NCBI RefSeq assembly: GCF_947496985.1 | Contig: NZ_CANMEZ010000012.1 | Span: forward strand, 1 to 64,000 | Reading direction: 5' to 3' | DNA: 64,000 bases | Source: an uncultured Kordia sp. | GTDB taxonomy: Bacteria; Bacteroidota; Bacteroidia; Flavobacteriales; Flavobacteriaceae | Shown here: positions 17,572 to 26,535 of the stretch, piece after piece | Layout of the letters: each line of letters opens with the position of its first letter | Numbering within the stretch: position 1 is the first letter of the stretch | Position numbers and translations under genes: made by a program | The notes under the pieces: generated by a model | The model's input: only the letters and a program-made list of their open reading frames with translations | Told to the model about the DNA's origin: nothing | Database searches by the model: none

Positions 17572-18045
17572 ATGGAAAATCAAACATTTTTAAATTCAGA
17601 AGAAGAAAAAAAGAATTCTATAAACATTAAAAAAGAAGAAAAAAACCCTTTTAAACCAACACCTGCATTTATTTCAGCATCATGGGCAGCCTTATTAATT
17701 GGAATGGTTGCGTATTGTGTAGGATTGTGGAATGCAGGCATGGAACTCAACGAAAAAGGATACTACTTTACTATATTATTATTCGGATTATTCTCGGTAG
17801 TTTCTGTTCAGAAAGCCGTAAGAGATAGAATGGAAGGAATTCCAGTCACAGACATTTATTATGGAATAAGCTGGTTTACAACTTTAGCCTCTGTTCTATT
17901 ATTAATTGTCGGATTGTGGAATGCCGAATTAGAATTGAGTGAAAAAGGATTTTACGGAATGTCATTCGCCTTAAGCTTATTTGCTTCCGTAGCCGTACAA
18001 AAAAATACCAGAGATTTACACGCATTAAAACAACAAGAAGCTTAA
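17572..18045 (+). CDS. YiaA/YiaB-like inner membrane protein
   Basis: A 157-residue membrane protein built from two copies of the YiaA/B two-helix unit. The first unit has [30 protein letters not shown] and [10 protein letters not shown]. The second has [30 protein letters not shown] and [10 protein letters not shown]. The internal duplication is obvious from the repeated GLWNA-x-xEL-x-EKG-[YF]Y and VQK-x-x-RD motifs. A charged cytoplasmic N-terminus of about 35 residues precedes it. The physiological role of the family is unknown. Upstream, TTTTG at 17487 and CATATTTG about 18 bases later form a weak promoter. Confidence 0.85.
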   Translation: MENQTFLNSEEEKKNSINIKKEEKNPFKPTPAFISASWAALLIGMVAYCVGLWNAGMELNEKGYYFTILLFGLFSVVSVQKAVRDRMEGIPVTDIYYGISWFTTLASVLLLIVGLWNAELELSEKGFYGMSFALSLFASVAVQKNTRDLHALKQQEA

Positions 18046-18064
18046 ATGTTGGTTGATTACCAAG

Positions 18065-18109
18065 AACCTCGTAACGATATGATTGTCGATTGTTGCGAGG
18101 TTTGTTTTT
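18065..18109 (+). terminator. rho-independent terminator after the YiaA-like gene
   Basis: AACCTCGTAAC (18065-18075) pairs with GTTGCGAGGTT (18092-18102) with one mismatch, followed by TGTTTTTA. It overlaps the region before the 161-residue gene and argues against a start upstream of 18141 for that gene. Confidence 0.75.
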
Positions 18110-18140
18110 AATAAAACGCTTTCAACCTAAATTTAACACA

Positions 18141-18626
18141 ATGAAATATCTCAAACTATTTTTAGCACACATACTAATATTCGCATTATCTAATTTCATT
18201 TTTATTTACTTTCATTCATTCTATGAAAATACGCTTTTTGAAATTACAGCTATTGTTTTTCATCTAGCATTAGTTATAGTGATTTATATAGGAAGCGGTT
18301 ATTATGCTACAACTAAAACAGAGAAATTTAAACCTCTGAGTTATTCAATTATTGCAATTATTGGCATCTGTATTTGGCTTATTGCTTTTATAGATTCACC
18401 AACAGACTTAAATTGGAAAAATGGAAATGGAGGCTTATTCTGGCTACTTTATAGGATTTATATAATTCCTACTGAGCTACCTTTTTGCTTTTCTGATTAT
18501 GTATCAATTGATAAATTTAATATTATCATGAAACATATCAGCTTGGTTACTTTTACGATACTGCCTTCAATCTTTCAAGCATATGGTGGATTTTTAAAAA
18601 CAAAAAGAAATATTAAACCAGCTTAA
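18141..18626 (+). CDS. hypothetical four-TM membrane protein
   Basis: A 161-residue membrane protein, MKYLKLFLAHILIFALSNF at its start, with four hydrophobic stretches (about 5-24, 35-55, 68-88, 130-150). Between helices 3 and 4 a loop holds DSPTDLNWKNGNGGLFWLLY. The frame opens further upstream with a TTG at 18090. That part lies in the terminator of the previous gene, so the ATG at 18141 is chosen. It precedes the DUF2157 gene by 55 bases. Function unknown. Confidence 0.65.
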   Translation: MKYLKLFLAHILIFALSNFIFIYFHSFYENTLFEITAIVFHLALVIVIYIGSGYYATTKTEKFKPLSYSIIAIIGICIWLIAFIDSPTDLNWKNGNGGLFWLLYRIYIIPTELPFCFSDYVSIDKFNIIMKHISLVTFTILPSIFQAYGGFLKTKRNIKPA

Positions 18627-18681
18627 CAAAGCATTTTATAATGTATTGACTAACTTAGTTTTACTTATTAATATTCAACAT

Positions 18682-19971
18682 ATGAGTTCAAAAATTAAAC
18701 AAGCACTTCCGGAATTGGTCGAAAACGGCATCATTACGGAAGAAATTGCTCAAAATATAAAAACCTATTACCAAAAAAATGAAGCATCTGGCTCTAGTCG
18801 ATTGTTTACAGTTTTTGGAACTTTAGGAGCTACCTTAATCGGATTAGGAATTATCTTAATTATGGCGCACAATTGGGATAATTTTTCACGCTTAACAAAA
18901 GTATTTTTAGCTTTTCTACCCATGCTAATTGGGCAAGTTGGATTAGGTTATAGTATCTATAAAAACAAAAGTAATACTTGGAAAGAAACCGCTACTGTGT
19001 TTCTGTTTTTCAGTGTTGGCGCGTGCATTTCTCTAGTAAGTCAAATTTATAATATTCCTGGAGATTTGGAATCGTTTTTACTCGCCTGGATTGTGTTGTG
19101 TCTTCCTTTATTATATGTTACCAAGTCTAGATCAGCAATCATTTTACACTTAGTATTTATTACATATTACGCGTTTGAAGCAGGTTATCGTTTTTACGGA
19201 CATAATTCTACAATTCCGCACACGTACTTTTTATTGCTCTTGTTTCCATTGTTTAGCTATTTTAAAATGATGCGAAACCACGTGAAGTCATCAATCTTAC
19301 CTATTTTACATTGGTTATTTCCGTTGAGTATAATTATTTCTTTACCTGTTTGTATTGATAGAAGTGAAGGTGTTGGATTCTTAATGTATATGTTTTTATT
19401 TGGAATACTATATAATATTGGACAACTTTCGTACTTTAAAAACAACTCATTACTTCAAAACGGATATCGCTTTTTAGGTTCATTAGGAACTGTAATTGTA
19501 TTGCTTATTTTAAGTTTTCGCTATATCTGGAAACATGAATTTAATGATGTAAATTTTTACTCTCTAGAGTTTTGTTGTGCTGTAATTTTGTTTTGTATTG
19601 CGAGTATTGCCTTGTATACCAGTGTCAGGTCTAAACAAGAGAAAGGTGTGAATTTATTTCAATATGTATTCCTCATATTTAGTGTCATCTTTATGCTTGG
19701 CCTTTTTGACGATGTAATGCCTACTATTTTAATAAACATTTTGTTATTCATTTTAGGAGTGATGGCTATAAAAATTGGCACAGACTCATACAGTTTTGGA
19801 ATTCTAAATTACGGAATGCTCATTATTGCCGTATTAATTGCATGTCGATTTTTTGACGACACCATTCCTTTTGAATTAAGAGGATTACTATTTGTATTGG
19901 CTGGTGCAGGTTTTTTCACTGCAAATTACATCATGCTAAAAAAACAAAAATCTAAACAACAAGAACAATGA
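18682..19971 (+). CDS. DUF2157 domain membrane protein
   Basis: A 429-residue multi-pass membrane protein. The N-terminal cytoplasmic segment (SSKIKQALPELVENGIITE and on) and the first helices (GTLGATLIGLGIILIMAHNW) are the DUF2157 signature. About twelve hydrophobic helices follow to the C-terminus (ANYIMLKKQKSKQQEQ). A TTG start 36 bases upstream is possible in frame, but the ATG at 18682 gives the usual family N-terminus. The last four bases overlap the start of the GDYXXLXY gene (ATGA), so the two are translationally coupled, a pairing I know from other bacteria. Function unknown; the pair may form an envelope complex. Confidence 0.88.
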   Translation: MSSKIKQALPELVENGIITEEIAQNIKTYYQKNEASGSSRLFTVFGTLGATLIGLGIILIMAHNWDNFSRLTKVFLAFLPMLIGQVGLGYSIYKNKSNTWKETATVFLFFSVGACISLVSQIYNIPGDLESFLLAWIVLCLPLLYVTKSRSAIILHLVFITYYAFEAGYRFYGHNSTIPHTYFLLLLFPLFSYFKMMRNHVKSSILPILHWLFPLSIIISLPVCIDRSEGVGFLMYMFLFGILYNIGQLSYFKNNSLLQNGYRFLGSLGTVIVLLILSFRYIWKHEFNDVNFYSLEFCCAVILFCIASIALYTSVRSKQEKGVNLFQYVFLIFSVIFMLGLFDDVMPTILINILLFILGVMAIKIGTDSYSFGILNYGMLIIAVLIACRFFDDTIPFELRGLLFVLAGAGFFTANYIMLKKQKSKQQEQ

Positions 19972-20522
19972 AAAAATCATATATATACGCACTTTTTGGT
20001 TTAATGGTATTAGCTCAAATCGTGGCTTCCGCGCAAATTGTTTACAAATACGAACGCACTATTGCTTCTAATAATGTATACAAATTCAAAACAGCTCCAG
20101 TAGATCCAAATGATCCATTTAGAGGAAAATACATTACACTAGATTATCAGATCAATTCTTTTAAAACCTCAGACGAAAGTTGGGATGATTATGACGTTGG
20201 TTATGCCTATTTTTCAAAAGATGAAAATGGTTTTGCCGTATTAGAAACGCTCGTTAAAGAACCGTATTCAGCTAGCAAATTTGATTATATACAAGTAGAA
20301 ATCAACAATCATTATGATGGTTATATTCATTTCGATTTACCCCTTGATCGTTACTATATGGAAGAATCAAAAGCCTATGATGCTGAAGTGCTTTCCAGAG
20401 AGTTAAATCGTAATGGTACAACAGATGACATCTATGCGGTTATACATATTGAAAGTAATATCCACGTATTAACGGATGTTGTTGTAAATGGCGTTTCTAT
20501 GAAAGATGCTGTTGCCAAATAA
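19968..20522 (+). CDS. GDYXXLXY domain protein
   Basis: A 184-residue membrane-anchored protein. Its N-terminal hydrophobic segment (IYALFGLMVLAQIVASAQIV) serves as a signal anchor. The domain-defining motif is present as FRGKYITLDYQ at about residues 46-56, where GKY-x-x-LDY corresponds to GDY-x-x-L-x-Y. The C-terminal half includes RYYMEESKAYDAEVLSREL and VVVNGVSMKDA. It overlaps the DUF2157 gene by four bases and presumably acts with it. Biochemical role unknown. Confidence 0.85.
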   Translation: MKKSYIYALFGLMVLAQIVASAQIVYKYERTIASNNVYKFKTAPVDPNDPFRGKYITLDYQINSFKTSDESWDDYDVGYAYFSKDENGFAVLETLVKEPYSASKFDYIQVEINNHYDGYIHFDLPLDRYYMEESKAYDAEVLSRELNRNGTTDDIYAVIHIESNIHVLTDVVVNGVSMKDAVAK

Positions 20523-20534
20523 TTTTTGATTGTT

Positions 20535-20750
20535 ATGAAAGAACTCTTAAAAAAACAATGGAAATACACTTTATATGTCAATGAAGTTGGCGCATACATT
20601 TTAACAGTAATTTGCGGAACTATTGGTTTGTATGAAGTAGAACATGTGTTAACAAACGAACAATTACTAAAATACAAAAACCAAGGAGAAACTTTTATAG
20701 ATGCTTTGGCAAATGATATTAGTTATACTCCAAAGAAGTATTTAAAGTAA
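20535..20750 (+). CDS. small hypothetical protein in the DUF2157 operon
   Basis: A 71-residue protein starting MKELLKKQWKYTLYVNEVG. It has a mildly hydrophobic patch (AYILTVICGTIGLYEVEHVL), then a polar end (NDISYTPKKYLK). A TTG nine bases upstream is an alternative start. It follows the GDYXXLXY gene by 12 bases and is presumably cotranscribed. No family recognised. Confidence 0.55.
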   Translation: MKELLKKQWKYTLYVNEVGAYILTVICGTIGLYEVEHVLTNEQLLKYKNQGETFIDALANDISYTPKKYLK

Positions 20751-20790
20751 AGTCATAGAAAATCTTGCATACTTAAATAGTAATCAAAAA

Positions 20791-21054
20791 ATGGAATTGT
20801 TATTTGACATTAGTAACTTCTACATTGAATTACCAAATGACTCAATGCAATAAGGTTATTCATCAAAACGAATCAGATCTGTTGATGATATCATGTTTAA
20901 CGAGCTTACTACAACATACACGTTAAAAAAAATCATAAAAAGATTCACTAGTCTATATCAATCATTTTCAGATCTTAAAGGAGAGAAACTAGAAATTATC
21001 GGATTTAATGGTTTTTCTAATATTTCTGGCGATATTCGTATCTACAAAAAATAA
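20791..21054 (+). pseudogene. small gene interrupted by one in-frame stop
   Basis: From ATG 20791 the frame reads MELLFDISNFYIELPNDSMQ, then TAA at 20851-20853. It continues open in the same frame for 66 codons (GYSSKRIRSVDDIMFNELTT, then YTLKKIIKRFTSLYQSF and EKLEIIGFNGFSN) to TAA at 21052. Everything else about it looks coding: codon usage, operon spacing, and a stop only six bases before the next ATG. The codon before the stop is CAA, and a CAA to TAA change would explain the interruption. An internal ATG at 20893 could still give a 53-residue product. No family recognised. Confidence 0.6.
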
Positions 21055-21060
21055 TACCAA

Positions 21061-21663
21061 ATGCAAAACCTCTGGACATTTCCAAAGTCTACTGATAACT
21101 CATTAATCTTTATAAAGGATAATACAATCTATATTAGTATAAAACAAGGAGAAACATTAGTCAATCAACTCAAAAGTATTAAAGCGGATCGACTTCCTAA
21201 AGATTTAACTGAAATTCATTTTGAGGATATTGAACAGGTTATTTTTCACAAAAACAAAATCGAAATTCACCAAAAAGATGCTAAAAAGACTCTTTTTATT
21301 GATGATAATGATCAAATTAATGAAGTCTTTTATTCCCTAAAAGAAGAAATTCTAGCATTAAAATACACAGTTACACAATCAAGTGTCATAAGTCATATTA
21401 AAATTCATTTGTTATTTGCCATTTTAGTTTTTGCTCGTTTGATGTATTATCTATTTGAAATTGCAGACATTGGTCAAAGAGCAGAATTATCGTCTTTACA
21501 AGAATACTATGGTGTTGCGTATGGTAACTTTGTTCATGGTTTTGCAAGTTTTGGGCTTACTGGAGTTGTTATAATTGGAATTGTATATATCTTAATTGCG
21601 TTATTCTTTTTAAATAATTCTGCAGAAAAAAGACCGTATACAAAAACACTAAAGCGTGTATAA
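21061..21663 (+). CDS. hypothetical protein with two C-terminal TM helices
   Basis: A 200-residue protein. The N-terminal 115 residues look soluble and beta-rich (NTIYISIKQGETLVNQLKSI, FEDIEQVIFHKNKIEIHQKD), reminiscent of a PH-like fold, but this is a guess. Two hydrophobic helices follow at about 119-137 (LLFAILVFARLMYYLFEIA) and 165-187 (TGVVIIGIVYILIALFFL). It starts six bases after the interrupted small gene and closes the DUF2157 gene run. Function unknown. Confidence 0.6.
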   Translation: MQNLWTFPKSTDNSLIFIKDNTIYISIKQGETLVNQLKSIKADRLPKDLTEIHFEDIEQVIFHKNKIEIHQKDAKKTLFIDDNDQINEVFYSLKEEILALKYTVTQSSVISHIKIHLLFAILVFARLMYYLFEIADIGQRAELSSLQEYYGVAYGNFVHGFASFGLTGVVIIGIVYILIALFFLNNSAEKRPYTKTLKRV

Positions 21664-21845
21664 ACTTTTAATCTTCTAATCCTTTTATTGAATCAATAAT
21701 AGCAAGAATACGATCATTATTTACGAGCTGAATTACGATTTAAAAACTATTAATTGCTTGTTAAACAAATCCTAAAATCATTTTTTAATTAAACCTTCCG
21801 AAATGTTTTAAGTCATAGAAGCAAATAATTTAAAACAACAGAAAC

Positions 21846-22319
21846 ATGAAAAACATTGTATATGTACTCGCTATAATTTTCACATTAAATGTAGCTGCAC
21901 AAGAAGGAACGGATCAAACAGATCGTCGTGAACGAAAGGAAATGAAGAAAGGAAAAGGTAAAAAGTTTATGAAAGATTTGACGCCTGAACAAATGGCCGA
22001 ATTGAAAACAAAACAACTAACATTAGCGTTAGATTTATCTAAAAATCAACAACAACAAATATTGGCATTAAATACCGCTACAGCTAAAGTTAGAAAACAA
22101 AAAATGGAAGCTCGCAAAGTAAAAAAGGACAAAAAAGAAAAGCCTACAAGCGAAGAAAAGTATGCCATGATGAATGAACGCTTAGATGCTAAAATTGCAT
22201 ATAAGCAAAAAATGAAGCAAATTCTATCAGAAGATCAATATCAAAGATGGGAGAAAATGGCGGCACGCAAAGGCAAAGGAAAGCAGCGAAAAAAAGGAAA
22301 ACATAGCAAAAGAAAATAA
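21846..22319 (+). CDS. secreted basic helical protein, Spy/CpxP-like
   Basis: A 157-residue exported protein with a signal peptide (MKNIVYVLAIIFTLNVAAQ). The mature chain is helical and highly charged. The LTPEQMAELKTKQLTLALDL segment followed by LSEDQYQRWEKM resembles the LTxxQ-type repeats of periplasmic Spy-like chaperone proteins. The C-terminus is a run of Lys, Arg and Gly (ARKGKGKQRKKGKHSKRK), unusual for an exported protein and possibly binding polyanions. A second Spy-like gene follows, separated by a terminator. Role inferred only from general resemblance. Confidence 0.65.
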   Translation: MKNIVYVLAIIFTLNVAAQEGTDQTDRRERKEMKKGKGKKFMKDLTPEQMAELKTKQLTLALDLSKNQQQQILALNTATAKVRKQKMEARKVKKDKKEKPTSEEKYAMMNERLDAKIAYKQKMKQILSEDQYQRWEKMAARKGKGKQRKKGKHSKRK

Positions 22320-22331
22320 CGAATATCAACG

Positions 22332-22359
22332 AAGAGAAGTTAAAAAGCTTCTCTTTTTT
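22332..22359 (+). terminator. rho-independent terminator
   Basis: AAGAGAAG (22332-22339) pairs with CTTCTCTT (22348-22355) followed by a T run, 13 bases after the stop of the basic Spy-like gene. Confidence 0.8.
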
Positions 22360-22423
22360 GTTATTTCTCTACAATTTTAGTATTATTGAGTTATTATTTA
22401 GCTAACACCAACCAACAACAGTT

Positions 22424-22756
22424 ATGAAAAAATATATTACACTATTCACTTTTGTATGTGTATTGTTTTTAGGAATTCAAACAGCAAGTGCACAAGAAAG
22501 TGCTGAATTAAAAGCAAAGAACAGAACAGTTCAGTTACAAAAAACACTAGAACTTGACACAGATCAATCAAAGAAAATTTACGAAATCTTCTTAGCATAT
22601 GAAAAAGAAAATCGTGTGTTAAATGCAGATGCGCTTGACGCAGCAAGAAAAAAAGTTAGTGAACTTTTAGAACCTGCACAACGTATTGAGTTCAAAAAAT
22701 CTTTCATGAAAGAGAAAATGAGACATGAAAAGATAAAAGGTGCTCGCGCAAATTAA
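22424..22756 (+). CDS. small secreted helical protein
   Basis: A 110-residue exported protein with a clear signal peptide (MKKYITLFTFVCVLFLGIQT, cleaved after ASA). The mature part is helical: QLQKTLELDTDQSKKIYEIF, then ARKKVSELLEPAQRIEFKKS. The LxLDTDQSxKI and LEPAQRIEF phrases resemble the repeated helices of Spy/CpxP-like or DUF4168-like periplasmic proteins. It follows the larger Spy-like gene, suggesting related envelope roles, but each has its own terminator. Confidence 0.65.
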   Translation: MKKYITLFTFVCVLFLGIQTASAQESAELKAKNRTVQLQKTLELDTDQSKKIYEIFLAYEKENRVLNADALDAARKKVSELLEPAQRIEFKKSFMKEKMRHEKIKGARAN

Positions 22757-22781
22757 AAAGATAAATACTCTTTATATATCA

Positions 22782-22812
22782 AAAAAAACTCGGCAAATTG
22801 CCGAGTTTTTTT
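22782..22812. terminator. bidirectional rho-independent terminator
   Basis: A run of A then ACTCGGCAA pairs with TTGCCGAGT then a run of T, with a minimal loop. It lies between the convergent small secreted protein gene and hemL. Confidence 0.85.
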
Positions 22813-22833
22813 ATAACTATATTTTTCTATCAT

Positions 22834-24117
22834 TTATAATGTTTTAGCCACATCTTCTATTGCTGTAATGGTTTTATCTAAATCCTCATATGATAAGGCA
22901 TCTGACAAAAACCATGTTTCAAAAGCTGATGGTGCAATGTACACTCCTCTATCTAACAATCCGTGGAAAAACTTTTTAAACGTATCATTATTTCCTTTTG
23001 CTGACGAAGCAAAATCAACAACAGCTTCTTCACAAAAATGTACTGAAATCATAGAACCGATACGATTGATTTGATATGTAATTCCTGCTTCAGTTAAAAC
23101 TTTGTCGATTCCTTTGTGTAGATATGCTGTTTTATCATGTAGCCTTTGAAAAACGTCACCTTCATTCAGCTCTTGCAACATTGCCAATCCTGCGGCCATT
23201 GCCAAAGGATTCCCGCTTAATGTTCCTGCCTGATACACAGGTCCAAGCGGTGCTAAATGCTCCATAATTTCTTTTCGGGCTGCAAAAGCTCCTACAGGTA
23301 ATCCGCCACCAATTACTTTTCCAAAGCAAACAATATCAGCATCAACACCTAATAACTCTTGCACACCTCCTTTTGCCAACCTGAATCCTGTCATCACCTC
23401 ATCAAACACTAATAATATATTGTGCGCATCACATAACGTGCGTAATCCTTCTAAAAATCCTTCAACTGGTGGAATACAGCCCATGTTTCCAGCTACAGGT
23501 TCGATAATAATACACGCTATTTCGCCTTCATTCTGGGCAATAATTTCTTTTACATTTTCTAAATCATTGAAACGAGCCAACAAGGTATCTTTTGCAGTTC
23601 CCTGTGTAACACCTGGACTATTTGGACTTCCAAAAGTAACGGCTCCACTTCCTGCTTGAATCAAGAAAGCATCACTATGCCCATGATAACAACCTGCAAA
23701 TTTGATCATTTTATCTTTTCCTGTAAACCCTCGCGCCAAGCGAACAGCACTCATACACGCTTCTGTTCCACTATTTACAAAACGAATCATATCAATATTT
23801 GGCACCATAGAAACCGCTAATTCTGCGATCTCCGTTTCAATTGCAGTTGGCATTCCAAAGGAAGTTCCTTTTTTAGCTTTTTCTACAACGGCATCAATAA
23901 CAGGTTTGTGTGCATGCCCCAGAATCATTGGACCCCACGAATTGATGTATTCTATATATTGCTTATCATCTTCATCAATGATATAAGCACCTTTGGCTTC
24001 TTTTGCAAAAATTGGTGTTCCGCCTACGGCTTTGAACGCACGAACAGGTGAATTTACACCACCTGGAATCACTTTTTGTGCTTCTGCAAATAGCGCACTG
24101 CTACGTTTATATTCCAT
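22834..24117 (-). CDS. hemL: glutamate-1-semialdehyde 2,1-aminomutase
   Basis: This PLP enzyme converts glutamate-1-semialdehyde to 5-aminolevulinate in C5 haem synthesis. The whole family pattern is visible: [16 protein letters not shown] near the N-terminus, [36 protein letters not shown], the PLP Asp in [12 protein letters not shown], and the Schiff-base lysine in [16 protein letters not shown]. The length of 427 residues is normal. It is the last gene of a four-gene minus-strand run (ACC-deaminase-like, glucosaminidase, unknown, hemL). It starts six bases after the unknown gene's stop. Confidence 0.97.
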   Translation of the reverse strand: MEYKRSSALFAEAQKVIPGGVNSPVRAFKAVGGTPIFAKEAKGAYIIDEDDKQYIEYINSWGPMILGHAHKPVIDAVVEKAKKGTSFGMPTAIETEIAELAVSMVPNIDMIRFVNSGTEACMSAVRLARGFTGKDKMIKFAGCYHGHSDAFLIQAGSGAVTFGSPNSPGVTQGTAKDTLLARFNDLENVKEIIAQNEGEIACIIIEPVAGNMGCIPPVEGFLEGLRTLCDAHNILLVFDEVMTGFRLAKGGVQELLGVDADIVCFGKVIGGGLPVGAFAARKEIMEHLAPLGPVYQAGTLSGNPLAMAAGLAMLQELNEGDVFQRLHDKTAYLHKGIDKVLTEAGITYQINRIGSMISVHFCEEAVVDFASSAKGNNDTFKKFFHGLLDRGVYIAPSAFETWFLSDALSYEDLDKTITAIEDVAKTL

Positions 24118-24123
24118 TCTATT

Positions 24124-24639
24124 TTATAATTTATATATTTCAACATCTAAAGAAGTTATAAGCTCTTCAAATGTATCAGCATTATTTATTGTATTAATCA
24201 GTTCTTTTATTATTTCCTCCTTTTCAGGATATAAATCTTCTATAAACTCTTTCAAACTGTCATTAACAGTTCTTTTAAACTTCGGCAATTCTACACAACC
24301 TGCAATTTCTCCTGCATAAGAACAACCTTGCGCAAATTTTGCACTATATATTTTGTGATCTACAGTATATTGAATCCCGTTACTATCCGTAATGAGTTCA
24401 TTATTATCATTCACATCTTTCTCTCCTGACAAATCCCAGCCCCAATGTCCACTCATTGATTCTGTCACTATTTCTTCACTATTATAAAATACTCTAAATT
24501 CATTAGGAAAGTCATCATTCCTATGCAGAATAGGAAACTGAATTCCTAATGAATGATTTTGTGAATCAACAGTTTTCTTTTGTGATATGAGTTGATTATT
24601 TTTTGTTGTAAAGAAAAATTTCCTCAGTTGACTGAACAT
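24124..24639 (-). CDS. hypothetical protein
   Basis: A 171-residue soluble protein without signal peptide. Recognisable stretches include SGHWGWDLSGEKDVNDNNEL and an acidic helical C-terminus (LKEFIEDLYPEKEEIIKELI). Two cysteines (CSYAGEIAGC) lie close together in the middle. It lies one base after the glucosaminidase gene stop and six before hemL, so it is in that operon. Not recognised. Confidence 0.6.
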   Translation of the reverse strand: MFSQLRKFFFTTKNNQLISQKKTVDSQNHSLGIQFPILHRNDDFPNEFRVFYNSEEIVTESMSGHWGWDLSGEKDVNDNNELITDSNGIQYTVDHKIYSAKFAQGCSYAGEIAGCVELPKFKRTVNDSLKEFIEDLYPEKEEIIKELINTINNADTFEELITSLDVEIYKL

Positions 24640-24640
24640 T

Positions 24641-25483
24641 TTAAAAGTCCTTTGGAAGTGGTTTTATAAATAAAACTTGACCTACGAATATCTCATTCGT
24701 TTCAAGTCCATTTAACGATTTTAATTTGTCTACAGACAGTTTATGTTTTTTAGCAATACTGTACAAAGTATCTCCTTTCACAACCGTATAACGATCGTTG
24801 TGTGTTGTTACTTTTTTTGCATCTTCTGGTTTTTTTCCCAAAACTTCTGCATCATATTTGTATAATTCGTAACGTTCTATTAAAGCAATTAATTTTTTAG
24901 GATACTTACGATCTGTAGCGTAACCTGCTTTTTTCAAGCCTCTCGCCCAACCTTTGTAATCGTCTTTTGGTAATTTGAATAATGATGCATAACGCGATCT
25001 TCCTGTTAGGAATAAGGAATGATCTGTGAATGAGTATGCTGGATTTGCATATTTTCGAAAACATTCTTGATCTTCGTCATCATCATGATATACACGTTGT
25101 CCTTTCCAACCTCTGTGACATTTGATTCCAAAGTGATTATTTGATTTCATTGTCAATTCTCCTTTTCCTGAACCCGATTCTAAAATTCCTTGTGCAAGTG
25201 TAATACTCGCAGGAATCCCATGACGTTCCATTTCTTTTTTGGCAACTTCACTATAGGTTTCTATATACAATTCTGTTTTGCTTTTTGTAGACGTTTTTGG
25301 AGTTTTCACCTCAACTTTCGGAGTCGTTTTTACAACTTCTACAGGTTCGGTTTTTGGAGTTGTCGTTTTGACTACACGCGTTGTTTTTTTAGTTTTCTTT
25401 TTTGACTTTGCTACACGGTTTTGCGTTCCGCAACTTGCTAATAAGAATAAACCTAAAAGTGTATATATTATGTGCTTTTTCAT
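24641..25483 (-). CDS. glucosaminidase (GH73-type) lipoprotein with LysM
   Basis: A 280-residue cell-wall hydrolase anchored as a lipoprotein (LLGLFLLASC, Cys18). After a basic linker rich in Lys and Thr (residues 20-70), the glucosaminidase domain covers about 72-215. It begins YIETYSEVAKKEMERHGIPA, has the catalytic-Glu segment LAQGILESGSGKGELTMKSN and the HFGIKCHRGWKG turn, and continues to WARGLKKAGYATDRKYPKKL. A single LysM domain ends the protein (YTVVKGDTLYSIAKKHKLSV to VGQVLFIKPL). It would cut N-acetylglucosaminyl bonds of peptidoglycan in the periplasm. It lies four bases after the ACC-deaminase-like gene. Confidence 0.92.
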   Translation of the reverse strand: MKKHIIYTLLGLFLLASCGTQNRVAKSKKKTKKTTRVVKTTTPKTEPVEVVKTTPKVEVKTPKTSTKSKTELYIETYSEVAKKEMERHGIPASITLAQGILESGSGKGELTMKSNNHFGIKCHRGWKGQRVYHDDDEDQECFRKYANPAYSFTDHSLFLTGRSRYASLFKLPKDDYKGWARGLKKAGYATDRKYPKKLIALIERYELYKYDAEVLGKKPEDAKKVTTHNDRYTVVKGDTLYSIAKKHKLSVDKLKSLNGLETNEIFVGQVLFIKPLPKDF

Positions 25484-25487
25484 ATGA

Positions 25488-26399
25488 CTATAGGATTGTT
25501 TTTTGTCCTTTTCTTTGTAGTTTTCTGTTCATACCTTCAATACCCTGCAATCCACCTGTATGAATTGCTAAAATACGGTTTTGTTTGGCAAAATGCCCTT
25601 TTTTGATTAAATCTATGATTCCATACAGCATTTTCCCTGTATATATTGGATCTAATGGAATTTCAGTTTGATTTTTAAAGGTATTGATAAATTGAATTAA
25701 TTCATCCGTTACTTTTCCATAACCTCCAAAATGATACGCATTGATCAATGTCCAATTATCTGTAGAAACGTATGGCTTTATTTCTTCCTGTAAAAAATCA
25801 CCTTTCAACGCAGGAAATCCTATTACTTTTTGATGCGCATACGCACCTTTACTTATTCCTGCAATTGTTCCACCAGTTCCTACGGCACAACAAATGGTAT
25901 CAAAATCTTTTTCAGTTTCAGTAATGATTTCAGCACAACCTTTTACAGCCAAACTATTTGTTCCACCTTCTGGTATGGTATAAAAACGTCCAAACTCTGC
26001 TGTTAATTGTCCTAAGAATTCTTTTGATGTTTTTTTACGATAATTTTCACGGGTTATAAACTTTAATTGCATTCCGTTATCGACAGCAAATTGTAATGTA
26101 GGATTGGTTTCTACTTTAGAGATTAATTCCTCTCCTCTAATAATTCCGATTGTTTGAAATTTATGAATTTTTCCTGCTGCCGCAACTGCTGCAATATGAT
26201 TAGAAAATGCACCACCAAAGGTTAGTAATGTTCTTTGATTTTGTTTATTGGCTTCCGCCAGATTGTACTTAAGTTTTCTAAATTTATTCCCAGAAACAAA
26301 CGGATGAATCATATCTTCCCGCTTGATAAACAAACGGACGTCTGCATCAAAATTGAGTAGAACTTCTTGAATAGGTATATGTGCTGTTTCAATCTGCAT
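25488..26399 (-). CDS. ACC deaminase/D-cysteine desulfhydrase family PLP enzyme
   Basis: A 303-residue fold-type II PLP enzyme. The PLP lysine lies in FVSGNKFRKLKYNL. TFGGAFSNHIAAVAAAGK provides the substrate carboxylate-binding loop, and AVGTGGTIAGISKG the phosphate-binding glycine loop. The family covers 1-aminocyclopropane-1-carboxylate deaminase and D-cysteine desulfhydrase. The sequence alone does not tell which; flavobacterial members are usually annotated as either. It is slightly shorter than the usual 330 residues. It heads the operon leading to hemL. Confidence 0.88.
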   Translation of the reverse strand: MQIETAHIPIQEVLLNFDADVRLFIKREDMIHPFVSGNKFRKLKYNLAEANKQNQRTLLTFGGAFSNHIAAVAAAGKIHKFQTIGIIRGEELISKVETNPTLQFAVDNGMQLKFITRENYRKKTSKEFLGQLTAEFGRFYTIPEGGTNSLAVKGCAEIITETEKDFDTICCAVGTGGTIAGISKGAYAHQKVIGFPALKGDFLQEEIKPYVSTDNWTLINAYHFGGYGKVTDELIQFINTFKNQTEIPLDPIYTGKMLYGIIDLIKKGHFAKQNRILAIHTGGLQGIEGMNRKLQRKGQKTIL

Positions 26400-26455
26400 T
26401 GAGTCTACAAAAATACTGCAAATTTGGCAATTCTCAAGTGTTTATAAAACATAAA

Positions 26456-26502
26456 AAAATCACTCAGAAACAACAAACCAAATTGTTACTTAGAGTGATT
26501 TT
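26456..26502 (-). terminator. rho-independent terminator after the VIT-vWA gene
   Basis: AAAATCACTC (26456-26465) pairs with GAGTGATTTT (26493-26502). An inner AACAA/TTGTT pair extends the hairpin. It lies 34 bases past the stop of the 1158-residue gene. Confidence 0.75.
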
Positions 26503-26535
26503 CAATCCAATAAACATAATTTTATAAACCGTATG

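Noticed and set aside
18090-18140. TTG start for the 161-residue membrane protein
   Set aside because: It lies in the terminator of the YiaA-like gene; the ATG at 18141 begins a normal membrane protein.
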